Source: Planctomycetota bacterium (GTDB lineage Bacteria > Planctomycetota > Planctomycetia > Gemmatales > Gemmataceae). Taken from it: a stretch of 64,000 bases of DNA. Positions 44,216 to 53,318 of this stretch are shown here, piece after piece. Below the pieces are notes generated by a model. The model ran no database searches, was not told where the DNA came from, and saw nothing but the letters and a program-made list of their open reading frames with translations. Location of the stretch: contig JAIOPV010000188.1 in assembly GCA_021413735.1 (NCBI GenBank), forward strand, positions 97,378-161,377, read 5' to 3'. The translations under genes were made by a program, and so were the position numbers. Every line of letters starts with the position of its first letter. Positions within the stretch are counted from its first letter, which is position 1.

Positions 44216-45847
44216 ATGTCGACGAACGGCCTCTACGTCCGGCGCAACCTCACTTCGGCGTCCGCCGCGGCGCTCGTGGAATGGGCGACGTCTCAGGGCT
44301 TCGCCAATCTCGTCCCCGAGCACGAGCTGCATGCCACGATCGTCTACAGCCGCAAGCCCACGTTCCTCCAGCCGAATGACGGCACCGTTACGGCACCCGG
44401 TGACGGGCGGTCCGTAGAGCGGCTCGGTGACAAGGGAGCCGTCGTGCTTCGCTTCGTCTCCCCTGAACTGGACGCCCGCTGGCATGAGGCCCGTCAGATC
44501 GGCGCGTCGTCCGACTACGACGCGTTCACGCCCCATGTCACCTTCACCTACGACGCGGCGGACGTGGACCTCGCCGCGGTCGCACCGTTCACCGGCGAAC
44601 TGGTCTTCGGCCCCGAGATCCACGAGCCGATCACAGAGAACTGGGCCGAGGAAAAGGGCCTGATCGCGCAGAGCGTCACGCTCCACGCCATGGCCCTCAA
44701 CGTCCCCGAGACGCCCGGCCACCCGAACAAGCTCCCCTTCAAGGGCGTCCTCACCCGCATCGACGAGCCGTCGGACTCGCCCCCCGGCGGGAGCAACGGC
44801 AAACGCGTGCTCCTCACCCGCGCGGCCGTCGAACGCGCGCTGCCGACGCTGCTGGGCATGCCGGTTGACGCGCGGGACAACATGAGCGGCCACGACGTGC
44901 GCGCCAAGATCGGCACGATCACCGCCGCCACGATCGAGGGCAACGCCATCCACATCGAGGGCTTCCTCTTTGCCGCCGACTTCCCTCAGGAAGTCCGGCG
45001 GATCCAGTCCGAGCGGGATGACCTGGGCTTCTCATGGGAGATCCAGAACATCTTCGTCGAGGACACTACCGCAGACCCGCTGGTCATCACGGGCTGCACC
45101 TTTACCGGAGCCGCGATCCTTTACAAGGACAAGGCTGCTTACAAAACCACATCACTGGCCGCGCAGGCCGAGGAGAACGACATGACGAAAGAAATTCTGG
45201 ACGCAATTGCCAAACTCGGCGAACAGGTCGGCACGGTAACCACCGCGGTGGAATCCGTAACCGGCCGCCTCGAAAAGATCGAGGCTTCGCAGGCCGAAAC
45301 CACCACGGCGATGCAGGCCGGCAAGGAAGTCCTTGCCAAGGTCGAACCGCACGCCGCCGCACTCGAGGGCATCGCCGCCGCGATGGAGAAGGACGGCATC
45401 GGCGGCCACACCCGCATGGGCCACGTCAAGGCCTGCCGCCTGATGGCCGAGCACCTCCGCGCCGCCGCCGCAACGGCCACCCTGGCCGACGCGTGGCCAG
45501 GCTTCGACGGCTTCCACGCCGCGGCCGAGGTGAAAACCGAAACCAAGGTGAACGTCGGCGAGAGTGCCGAGGTCAAGGCCCTGAAGGACCAGGTCGCCGG
45601 CCTCACCACCAAGATCGCCGACATGCAGGCGTCGGCCACCCGCAAGGCCGAACCGGCCGAGCGCAAGACGCTGACGCCCCAGATCACCGCGCTGCTCGCG
45701 CGCAACGGCATCACCGTGCCCGCGGACGGCAGCGCCAAGCTGGCCGTAGCAGACCTGGACAAGGCGTTCGCCTCCTCCAGCCTGGAGCCGATCAAGCGCA
45801 TGGAGGTGAAGAACGCTCTCTCCAAAGCGGGCCTGCTCGCCGCCTAA
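44216..45847 (+). CDS. 2H phosphodiesterase domain - head protease-like domain - scaffold fusion
   Basis: two HxT motifs (HELHATIVYS, FTPHVTFTYD); protease-like middle; coiled-coil C-term ahead of capsid gene. Confidence 0.65.
   Translation: MSTNGLYVRRNLTSASAAALVEWATSQGFANLVPEHELHATIVYSRKPTFLQPNDGTVTAPGDGRSVERLGDKGAVVLRFVSPELDARWHEARQIGASSDYDAFTPHVTFTYDAADVDLAAVAPFTGELVFGPEIHEPITENWAEEKGLIAQSVTLHAMALNVPETPGHPNKLPFKGVLTRIDEPSDSPPGGSNGKRVLLTRAAVERALPTLLGMPVDARDNMSGHDVRAKIGTITAATIEGNAIHIEGFLFAADFPQEVRRIQSERDDLGFSWEIQNIFVEDTTADPLVITGCTFTGAAILYKDKAAYKTTSLAAQAEENDMTKEILDAIAKLGEQVGTVTTAVESVTGRLEKIEASQAETTTAMQAGKEVLAKVEPHAAALEGIAAAMEKDGIGGHTRMGHVKACRLMAEHLRAAAATATLADAWPGFDGFHAAAEVKTETKVNVGESAEVKALKDQVAGLTTKIADMQASATRKAEPAERKTLTPQITALLARNGITVPADGSAKLAVADLDKAFASSSLEPIKRMEVKNALSKAGLLAA
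45182..45847 (+). CDS. nested in-frame scaffold protein (alternative internal start)
   Basis: GAGGAG-N6-ATG internal start in frame with the 44216 ORF. Confidence 0.5.
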   Translation: MTKEILDAIAKLGEQVGTVTTAVESVTGRLEKIEASQAETTTAMQAGKEVLAKVEPHAAALEGIAAAMEKDGIGGHTRMGHVKACRLMAEHLRAAAATATLADAWPGFDGFHAAAEVKTETKVNVGESAEVKALKDQVAGLTTKIADMQASATRKAEPAERKTLTPQITALLARNGITVPADGSAKLAVADLDKAFASSSLEPIKRMEVKNALSKAGLLAA

Positions 45848-45887
45848 TCCCACCCCTCATCCCACACCACATCAGGAGTACACCACC

Positions 45888-46898
45888 ATGACCATCAATC
45901 CCGCACTCGGAGCCCAGTTCGTCGGCTCCATGGACGCCGCCGCCGACTTCCTCGGCAACGGCGCCGTCGAAGTCAGCATGTACGAGACCGAGATCTTCGA
46001 CCTCGTGCGCCGCTCCTCACCCATCATGGAGCGCGTCCGCGCGGAACCGGCCAACGGCCACCCGCACCGCTTCTTCGAGGAATCCGCCATCGGCCAGGGC
46101 GCGTTCACCGACCCCCGCTCGATCAGCTATTCCGCCGGCGGCCCGACCCGCGTGGAAAAGGTGACCTACATCAAGGCGATGGTCAACGGCTCCAACTTCG
46201 GGCTGTTCGACGTGCAGGTGACCCAGCAGCAGGGCCAGTTCAGCTACGTGGAAGCCAAGGACGTCAACGACATCATCAGCGGCATCCAGGTCGTGCGCTG
46301 CCAGAAGATCTGGCAGGGCGCGGACACGTCCTACACGTCGCCGACCAGCATCGAGTACTACGGCCTGCTCAACCAGATCACCCAGCAGGCGACCATCGCC
46401 CCGGGCGCGTCGATCATCGACGGGCTCAAGGCGCAGGTGGCCAGGATGGTGGCGAACACCAGCTTCGTGGTCCGTCCGACCGCGATCTGGGTGAACCCCA
46501 TCGTGGGCGACTTCATCGACCGCGAGGCCAAGGCCCAGGGCATCACCATGAACACGGTGGAAGTCGTGGCCGGGGTGAAGGTGAAGGCGCTCTCGACGCA
46601 GGCCGGCGAGCTGCCGATCATCTCGACCGACCCGTTCCTGCCCAGCACGACCGACACGTCCTACGGGTTCTCGGCCCCGCCCGCCGGGTACAAGAACTAC
46701 ATGTGCGCGATCCTGAGCGAGAACCTGATCACCCGCCCGTACATCGACGGCGGCAAGAACAGCGGCGGGATGCCGCAGCTGTTCCAGCTCGGCCTCGTCG
46801 GCGATCTGCAGAAGAAGTTCGTCGCGGTCGTCTTCGACGCGGTGCTCGCCAAGGGCCCGGGCTACGCGCACTGCATCGTCGCGGTGCAGCGCCAGTAG
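45888..46898 (+). CDS. major capsid protein
   Basis: position after scaffold; 336 aa; MCP-like N-arm and domains; AGGAG SD. Confidence 0.8.
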   Translation: MTINPALGAQFVGSMDAAADFLGNGAVEVSMYETEIFDLVRRSSPIMERVRAEPANGHPHRFFEESAIGQGAFTDPRSISYSAGGPTRVEKVTYIKAMVNGSNFGLFDVQVTQQQGQFSYVEAKDVNDIISGIQVVRCQKIWQGADTSYTSPTSIEYYGLLNQITQQATIAPGASIIDGLKAQVARMVANTSFVVRPTAIWVNPIVGDFIDREAKAQGITMNTVEVVAGVKVKALSTQAGELPIISTDPFLPSTTDTSYGFSAPPAGYKNYMCAILSENLITRPYIDGGKNSGGMPQLFQLGLVGDLQKKFVAVVFDAVLAKGPGYAHCIVAVQRQ

Positions 46899-46981
46899 TG
46901 ATTGCGCGAGCCACTCGAAACGGCTATAGCTGAAACGCGGGCCGCGCCATCCCGGCGCGGCCCCTTTTCAAGGAGACCACC

Positions 46982-47218
46982 ATGTTTGTTTACCTGCCCC
47001 ACAAGAAGGCCCTGCACACGATGCACATCAGCCCCGCGGCCGACCCCCGCATGAAGGGCGAGATGCCGTCGGAATGGGTGGACGACAAGAACAACCCGCT
47101 CACGTTTCAGATCGAATTTGTCCGCGGCAAGGCCGAGGTGGACGACAAGCTCGGCAAATACATGACCGAAATGGGTCTGGCCCGCAAAACGAAACTCATC
47201 CTGCCCGAGGACGACTAA
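46982..47218 (+). CDS. hypothetical head-module protein
   Basis: 78 aa, AAGGAGACC SD. Confidence 0.65.
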   Translation: MFVYLPHKKALHTMHISPAADPRMKGEMPSEWVDDKNNPLTFQIEFVRGKAEVDDKLGKYMTEMGLARKTKLILPEDD

Positions 47219-47221
47219 CCC

Positions 47222-47617
47222 ATGCCAACCATGCAAGCCCTGAACGATCAGGGGATCCAGGTCAACGCCGGTGGCGCGATGCAGGTCCTCGTGCCCGCTT
47301 CCGTCCACGGCCTCCCGGCTAGTGTCCCGGCCGGCAACCACGTCACGTCCAACCTTATCTTCTCCGACGGAATGCAAGTCGTTGCGGTCGGCGTCACCTC
47401 GACACAGGCGGGCACGGTTACCGTCCAGCGCTACCTCGACGACGCGGGCCTCATCAAACAGGGCGCTCCCCTGACCGCGTCCCTCGTCGCGAACACCGCC
47501 CAGGTGCTCAACGTCACCGACGGCAACCCCTTCGCCTCGTTCACGGTCGACATCAGTAACAGCGCCGGTTCGGCCGCCAGCCTGACGAACGTCGGCGTCC
47601 TGCTCCAAGGCAAGTAA
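47222..47617 (+). CDS. hypothetical structural protein
   Basis: 131 aa beta-rich ORF in head module. Confidence 0.6.
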   Translation: MPTMQALNDQGIQVNAGGAMQVLVPASVHGLPASVPAGNHVTSNLIFSDGMQVVAVGVTSTQAGTVTVQRYLDDAGLIKQGAPLTASLVANTAQVLNVTDGNPFASFTVDISNSAGSAASLTNVGVLLQGK

Positions 47618-48520
47618 GTGGCGGCCCCGTACATCCAACCGGTCGAGTATTCGGCTTACGGGGTCACCGACGCGAGCTCCGCGCAGATCGAAGCCGCCGG
47701 ACGCGTCGTCAACACGTTCCTCTCTCGTCCCGAGGGGCTGCTCTGGTCGCCCGACGCGAACGGCGCGCCCGCCTACATGACCAACCTGCGTCCGACGCTC
47801 TCGCTGACCGCCCCCGCGCAGATCAACCCGGGCACGAACGTCGCCGTCACAATCCCGGGCCACAGCTTCGGCGCACCCAACATCGGCGACGTCGTCGTCC
47901 TCGACCGCTCGAATCCCAACATAACCGAGGCCTGCGTGATCATCGCCGCCTCCGGAAACACGCTGACCCTGTCGGCCGTGCAGTTCACGCACCCGGCCGC
48001 CACGATGGATTTCGGGCTGACGCTCCTCGAAGAACTCCCCGTCCCGGCCCACCGCTCGACGGTGCGGCTCTCGCGCTCCCCGCTGGCGCGCCTCCTGTCC
48101 GGATTCGGCCGGTACGCCACCGGCAGGCGGTCGCAGCAATTCGCGGGACCGGACCTCAACAACCTGCTGGCCTCCGTCGGGGCCTTCGGCGGCCCGCCGA
48201 CGTGGACGCCGTTCCCCATCGACCAGACCGACATCAATTTCGGCACGGGCGAGGTGTGGATACCCGCCGGGCTCATGCTCGCGTACTTCTCCGACGTGCG
48301 CCTCCGCTACGTCGCCGGGTGGCCGCAATCCGGCCTGCCCTCCGACATCAAGCAGGCGGTGGCGAACATCGTGCGATCGGCCATCGACTCGCCGTTCTTC
48401 GGCGGCAACGTCAAATCCATGAAAGCCGGTGACGGCACCATTGAGCGGTTCAGCGCCAGCTCGATCGACAAGGACACGCAGTCGCTCCTGCTGCCTTACA
48501 AATCGCTGCTGATGCGGTAG
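47618..48520 (+). CDS. hypothetical head-tail connector-region protein
   Basis: 300 aa ORF in conserved position. Confidence 0.6.
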   Translation: MAAPYIQPVEYSAYGVTDASSAQIEAAGRVVNTFLSRPEGLLWSPDANGAPAYMTNLRPTLSLTAPAQINPGTNVAVTIPGHSFGAPNIGDVVVLDRSNPNITEACVIIAASGNTLTLSAVQFTHPAATMDFGLTLLEELPVPAHRSTVRLSRSPLARLLSGFGRYATGRRSQQFAGPDLNNLLASVGAFGGPPTWTPFPIDQTDINFGTGEVWIPAGLMLAYFSDVRLRYVAGWPQSGLPSDIKQAVANIVRSAIDSPFFGGNVKSMKAGDGTIERFSASSIDKDTQSLLLPYKSLLMR

Positions 48521-48524
48521 CCGG

Positions 48525-48866
48525 ATGAGTTTCCTCTTCCCCAACACCATTTCCATCAGCCGGCAGAACTCTTCGGCGGCTGTGGGCTCGCAGCCCTACG
48601 GCGGTGTCACCCGGGCGAACGAAACCGTCATCGCCAGCGGAATTGCGGCGAACGTCTACGTGGACCGTCAGGGCACCAGCCCCGTCGCCAAACTCCCGGC
48701 GGATGCCGCGGGCCAGAGCACGTGGAAGATCGTCTTCCGCGGCCCCAAGGGGCTCGCGCAGTCGCGCGACATTATCACTGACGAACTCGGCAGGCGCTTC
48801 CAGGTAACTGCGCCGGATTGGGGTCCTCTCGTCACGACCTGCCGCGCGCAGATACTCGAAGTCTGA
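48525..48866 (+). CDS. head-tail joining-like protein
   Basis: 113 aa; position and size. Confidence 0.5.
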   Translation: MSFLFPNTISISRQNSSAAVGSQPYGGVTRANETVIASGIAANVYVDRQGTSPVAKLPADAAGQSTWKIVFRGPKGLAQSRDIITDELGRRFQVTAPDWGPLVTTCRAQILEV

Positions 48867-48867
48867 C

Positions 48868-49704
48868 GTGGCCGACCTCAGCGATGTCGAGAACGTCCTC
48901 GTCTCGACGATCACCCAGATCGTCTACCCGACCGGCACCGGCAACCCGTCCGTCGTGTCCGCCGGGTGCAAAATCTACCGCGGTTGGCCCGTCTCCGCTA
49001 ACCTCGACGCCGACCTCGCGGCGGGCCTGATTAACATCTCGGTCTTCCCGCAGAACACGGAAACGTCCAAGACCCTCTACACGAAGGACTGGCAGGAACT
49101 GCCCGTATCGACACCGAGCCTGACCTTGGCGGCCTCGGGAACCACCATCACCGTCGGTGGAACCTCGTCTTCTCCGCTGAACGCCGCCGCCATCGTCAAC
49201 CGCAAGGGATACGTCTACCCGGTCCAGGCGGGCGACACGCTCAACGTGATCGCCACCGGCCTTGCGGCGCTCATCAGCGCCGACACACCGGCCACCAGTA
49301 CCGGACCAGTCATTACCGTCCCCGCGGCCCGGCAGATCGCCGCCCGCGTCGGGGCGGTGGGCACCGTCGCCCGCGAGACCAAACGCCAGAAGCGGGGCAT
49401 CCAGATCACGTTCTGGTGCCCGAATCCGGCTGTTCGCGACGCCGTGGTCCCCGTCGTGGACCGGGCGCTCGCCGCCACGCAGTTCCTGTCCCTGCCCGAC
49501 GGCAGCGGCGGCCGAATGATCTACGAGCGCAGCACCGTCTCCGACCGTTCGGAGCGCGAGGGGCTGTACCGCCGCGACCTGTTCTACTCCGTCGAGTACC
49601 CCACCACCGACTCGCTCGGCGCGGCTCAGATCGTCGCCGAATTGTTCAACCTGACCGGCGGCCTCGACCCGAGCGCCCCGGCGATCCAATCGTTCACCCT
49701 TTAA
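48868..49704 (+). CDS. hypothetical tail-terminator-region protein
   Basis: 278 aa ORF directly upstream of sheath region. Confidence 0.55.
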   Translation: MADLSDVENVLVSTITQIVYPTGTGNPSVVSAGCKIYRGWPVSANLDADLAAGLINISVFPQNTETSKTLYTKDWQELPVSTPSLTLAASGTTITVGGTSSSPLNAAAIVNRKGYVYPVQAGDTLNVIATGLAALISADTPATSTGPVITVPAARQIAARVGAVGTVARETKRQKRGIQITFWCPNPAVRDAVVPVVDRALAATQFLSLPDGSGGRMIYERSTVSDRSEREGLYRRDLFYSVEYPTTDSLGAAQIVAELFNLTGGLDPSAPAIQSFTL

Positions 49705-49715
49705 AGGAGACCACC

Positions 49716-49880
49716 ATGGCCCGAGTGCTTGTCGTTACCAACCCGTTCGGCGGCCGCAGCCAGGGCGACCGCATCACCGACGCGAGCGAGATCGAGGAGA
49801 TCCTGTCCGGCGAACACGCCAGCCATGTCGTTCGCGCCGAGCACGCGGAAACGCCTTCCTCCAAACCCAGCAAAAACTAG
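49716..49880 (+). CDS. hypothetical protein (54 aa)
   Basis: AAAGGAGACCACC-ATG, MARVLVVTNPFGGRSQGDRITDASEIEEIL... Confidence 0.6.
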   Translation: MARVLVVTNPFGGRSQGDRITDASEIEEILSGEHASHVVRAEHAETPSSKPSKN

Positions 49881-49892
49881 GAGCCACCCGCC

Positions 49893-51425
49893 ATGACCAT
49901 CGTCCAGCAGGGCCAGATCAACACCAACGCACTGATCGTTCCCGACCTCATCGTCCAGATCGTCCCGCCCTCGTGGACGCTGCTCAACGGCGTACCCACC
50001 AACATCCTCGGCGTCGTCGGCACGGCGACGTGGGGCCCGGTGAACAGTCCGACCATCGCCAGCGGCGTGGCCGACACCTCCAGCCAGTTCGGCCAGATGC
50101 AGGCCCGCAAGTTCGACCTCGGCACCGCCGTCGCGGCTGCTGCACTTCAGGGCGCGGCCAACTTCCGACTCGTGCGCGTCACCGACGGGACGGACGCGGC
50201 GGCGAGCGGAACGGCGGGGACCGGGACCGGCATCACCTTTACCGCCAAGTACACCGGCTCTCTGGGCAACTCCCTGAGCGTGATCATCGGCGCGGGCTCG
50301 AACAGCACGGCCGGCGCGCCCACCTTCAAAGTCACGGTGGCCCTGCCGGGTTACCTGCCCGAAGTGTTCGACAACATCGGCGGGACCGGCAACGCGATCT
50401 TCGCCAACATGGTTAGTGCGATCAACCTCGGTCAGAGCGGCCTGCGCGGCCCGTCGCAGCTCGTCGTGGCGACACTCGGCTCCGGCACCACCGCGCCGAG
50501 CGTGCCCTTGACCGTCACGATGTCCGGCGGCACCGACGGCGCGACAACCATCACCTCGGCGGTCCTTGTGGGTCTCGACACCGTCCCCCGCAAGGGCATG
50601 TACGCGTTGCGCAGCACCGGCGCGTCCGTCGCGATGCTGGCCGACGCGGACGACTCGACCCAGTGGACCACGCAGGTGGCCTACGGACTGTCCGAAGGCA
50701 CCTACATGATTATGACGGGACCGGCCGGCGACACGATCAGCAACGCGGTCTCGGTCAAGAGCACCGCGGGTATCGACAGCTATGCCGCGAAGCTGCTGTT
50801 CGGCGACTGGGTCTACATCAACGACAACGTCAACAACCAGATCCGCCTGATCTCCCCGCAGGGGTTCGCGGCCGGTCTGCTCTCCAACCTGTCGCCCGAG
50901 CAGTCGAGCCTGAACAAGCAGATGCTCGGGATCGTCGGCACGCAGAAGAGCTACGCCAACCAGCAGTACAGCAACGCGGAACTGCAGACGCTCGGCCTCG
51001 CCGGGATCGACGTCATCACCAACCCGGTACCCGGCGGGCGCTACTTCGGCGCGCGCTTCGGCCACAACACGTCGAGTAACGCCGTCGTCCACGGGGACAA
51101 CTACACCCGCATGACCAACTACATCGCCTCGACCCTGAACGCGGGGATGGGCACCTACATCGGCCGGCTCATCAGCCCGACCGAGATGAACCAGGCCAAG
51201 GCCACGCTGGACGCGTTCTTCTCGAACATGGCCCAGCAGGGAATGATCCAGGAGTGGCGGGTCGTGCTCGACCTGACCAACAACCCGCCGAGCCGCACCG
51301 CGCTCGGCTACCAGCAGGCCGACGTGAAGGTCCGCTACCTCGCCATCAACGAGTTCTTCCTCATCAACGTCGAAGGGGGCCAGTCCGTGGTCATCCGCAA
51401 CGGCTCACCCACGCCCGCAGTTTAA
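49893..51425 (+). CDS. tail sheath protein
   Basis: 510 aa; 'VGTATWGPVNSP', C-terminal 'DVKVRYLAINEFFLINVEGGQSVVIR' typical of contractile sheath. Confidence 0.88.
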   Translation: MTIVQQGQINTNALIVPDLIVQIVPPSWTLLNGVPTNILGVVGTATWGPVNSPTIASGVADTSSQFGQMQARKFDLGTAVAAAALQGAANFRLVRVTDGTDAAASGTAGTGTGITFTAKYTGSLGNSLSVIIGAGSNSTAGAPTFKVTVALPGYLPEVFDNIGGTGNAIFANMVSAINLGQSGLRGPSQLVVATLGSGTTAPSVPLTVTMSGGTDGATTITSAVLVGLDTVPRKGMYALRSTGASVAMLADADDSTQWTTQVAYGLSEGTYMIMTGPAGDTISNAVSVKSTAGIDSYAAKLLFGDWVYINDNVNNQIRLISPQGFAAGLLSNLSPEQSSLNKQMLGIVGTQKSYANQQYSNAELQTLGLAGIDVITNPVPGGRYFGARFGHNTSSNAVVHGDNYTRMTNYIASTLNAGMGTYIGRLISPTEMNQAKATLDAFFSNMAQQGMIQEWRVVLDLTNNPPSRTALGYQQADVKVRYLAINEFFLINVEGGQSVVIRNGSPTPAV

Positions 51426-51441
51426 GTAAGGAGTACCGCCC

Positions 51442-51873
51442 ATGCCATTCAACAACTTCTCCGTCGGCAAAGACGTCTCGCTCACGGTCGTCACCAGCTA
51501 CGGCACCCTCAAGTTCGCCGGGCTGACCGACTTCTCGGCCGACCCGATGACCACCGACCTCAAGACCAAGCTGCTCGACGGCACCCCGAAGTTCGGATTC
51601 ATCCCCGACGGGTACAAGGGCTCGTTCAAACTCGACCGCCTCGACGCCACGGTGGACAACTACTGGGCGCAGGTCGAAGCCGACTACTACGGTGGTAAAA
51701 ACATCCAGGCCGGGATCATTAACGAGATCATCACCGAGGCCGACGGCTCGATCACCCAGTGGCGCTACGACGGCGTCGTGCTGCGCCTCGAAAAGAGCGG
51801 CGACTGGGGCGGTGATAAGAAGGTGGAGCAGAGCGTCACGTTCCAGGCGGCCCGCAAGATTAAGGTCGCGTAA
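51442..51873 (+). CDS. tail tube protein
   Basis: 143 aa immediately after sheath; 'KGSFKLDRLDATVDNYWAQVEADYY'. Confidence 0.8.
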   Translation: MPFNNFSVGKDVSLTVVTSYGTLKFAGLTDFSADPMTTDLKTKLLDGTPKFGFIPDGYKGSFKLDRLDATVDNYWAQVEADYYGGKNIQAGIINEIITEADGSITQWRYDGVVLRLEKSGDWGGDKKVEQSVTFQAARKIKVA

Positions 51874-51944
51874 CTTCTGAATTCTTGACACCCCCGCCGC
51901 ACGGGTTTACCAAAGAAGGGCAACTCTAACCAAGGATGGACGCC

Positions 51945-52286
51945 ATGAACGACACGCCCCAACAGCCCAAAAAACCGGCGATGAGCCTGTGCATCGCGAA
52001 AAGCGGTCAGGTCATTGCACGCAGCCTACCCGCCGGCGAGAAGCCGCGGAACGTCCTACACATTCCGCTCAACGTCAACGCCGACCCGCGCCTGTTCGTC
52101 AAGGGCGGCGAGCTCGTGCGCCCGTTCGTGACCTACGAGTTCAAGCTCCGCCGCACGATGGACGTCTCCGGCATCGACGTCTCGCTCTACCAGGAAGCCG
52201 GGATGAAAGAGTTCGACCCGGCCGACATGGTGCCGATCGCCATCCGCTCGCTGGACAAAGACTTCGACGAACTGAACGGGGCGTAA
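51945..52286 (+). CDS. hypothetical tail protein
   Basis: 113 aa between tube and chaperone. Confidence 0.55.
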   Translation: MNDTPQQPKKPAMSLCIAKSGQVIARSLPAGEKPRNVLHIPLNVNADPRLFVKGGELVRPFVTYEFKLRRTMDVSGIDVSLYQEAGMKEFDPADMVPIAIRSLDKDFDELNGA

Positions 52287-52287
52287 G

Positions 52288-52838
52288 ATGACCAAAGTCA
52301 CCGTCCACGCCACCCCCGCCGAGACCCCCAGCCAGTCCGTCATCAAGTCCGCCAACCAACTCACTCACGTGACCGATACGAAGGGCCGCAAGCTCGGCCT
52401 CCGTCGCGTCCCGTTCCTCGAAGAGTTCCGCATCATCGAAGCCGTCGGCGCCGATCGCGCCGCGAACCAGGTCTACATGAGCATGCTCAACCCGGTTCTG
52501 TGCATCGCCGAGATCGACGGGGAAAAGATCGACATCCCCCGCACGCACCCGCAGATCGAAGCGCTGATCCAGCGTGCCGGCGAGGAAGGCTTCCTTGCGG
52601 CGTTCAAGTGGGTCGCCGCGAGCGCCGATCCGGGAACGGCCGACACCGAGGCCAAAGTAAAAAACGGGGCCGGCACCCCGGCCTGAGAGACCGCCTCTGG
52701 CTGGTTTATAACGGGGTGCCTTACGACGTCGCCTTCTGCCTGCCGCCCGAAGACGTGGCGGCTTACGGAATCATCTTCGGTGAATTCGAGGGCTCGGGCT
52801 TTAACTGGAACACGATGACCTGGGAGAAACGCCAATGA
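52288..52838 (+). CDS. tail assembly chaperone with -1 programmed frameshift (short 52288-52686; fusion via AAAAAAC at 52659-52665)
   Basis: A_AAA_AAC heptamer in correct phase; downstream ggccgg-cacc-ccggcc hairpin; -1 frame open to 52838. Confidence 0.8.
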
Positions 52839-53317
52839 AGCAATTCGGCAGCATGGGAGACTTCGCCGCCCACCTGCTGACGCTCTCCGCCGCCCAGCAC
52901 GACGCGGAGAAGAAGTCGCTCGAAGAGGGAGCGAAGCTCATCGAAAAGCGCGCGAAGGAGAAGATCGGCGAATACCAGAACGAGGAGGGGCCGTTCATCG
53001 CGTGGGCGGAGCTGGCCGACTCGACCAAGGACCACCGCGCGAGCCGGGGATTCCCCGAGGACGAGCCGCTGCTCCGCACCGGCGCGATGCGCGACAGCAT
53101 TCAGCACACCGTCTTCGACCACGTCGCACAGATCGGCTCCAACAGCGACATCGCCGTCTGGCAGGAACTCGGCACCGAACACATCCCGCCGCGCTCCTTT
53201 CTGGGCGGTGCCGCCGCCGAGAGTGCGGCGAAGATTTGTGAAATCACCGGCCGCAACGCCGTCGTCGCCCTCGTGGGTGCGGACGTCTTCGGCGGCCGGA
53301 TACTGATCGAGGGTTAG
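52835..53317 (+). CDS. virion morphogenesis/tail completion-like protein
   Basis: 'EGAKLIEKRAKEKIGEYQ..LLRTGAMRDSI...VWQELGTEHIPPRSFLGGA'. Confidence 0.7.
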   Translation: MKQFGSMGDFAAHLLTLSAAQHDAEKKSLEEGAKLIEKRAKEKIGEYQNEEGPFIAWAELADSTKDHRASRGFPEDEPLLRTGAMRDSIQHTVFDHVAQIGSNSDIAVWQELGTEHIPPRSFLGGAAAESAAKICEITGRNAVVALVGADVFGGRILIEG

Positions 53318-53318
53318 G

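Noticed and set aside
46862-48556. 564-aa antisense ORF opposite head genes
   Set aside because: Same GC codon-bias artefact; sense strand has SD-preceded, contiguous structural genes.
49701-51092. 463-aa antisense ORF opposite the sheath gene
   Set aside because: Artefact of GC-rich third positions; sheath protein is convincing on the + strand.
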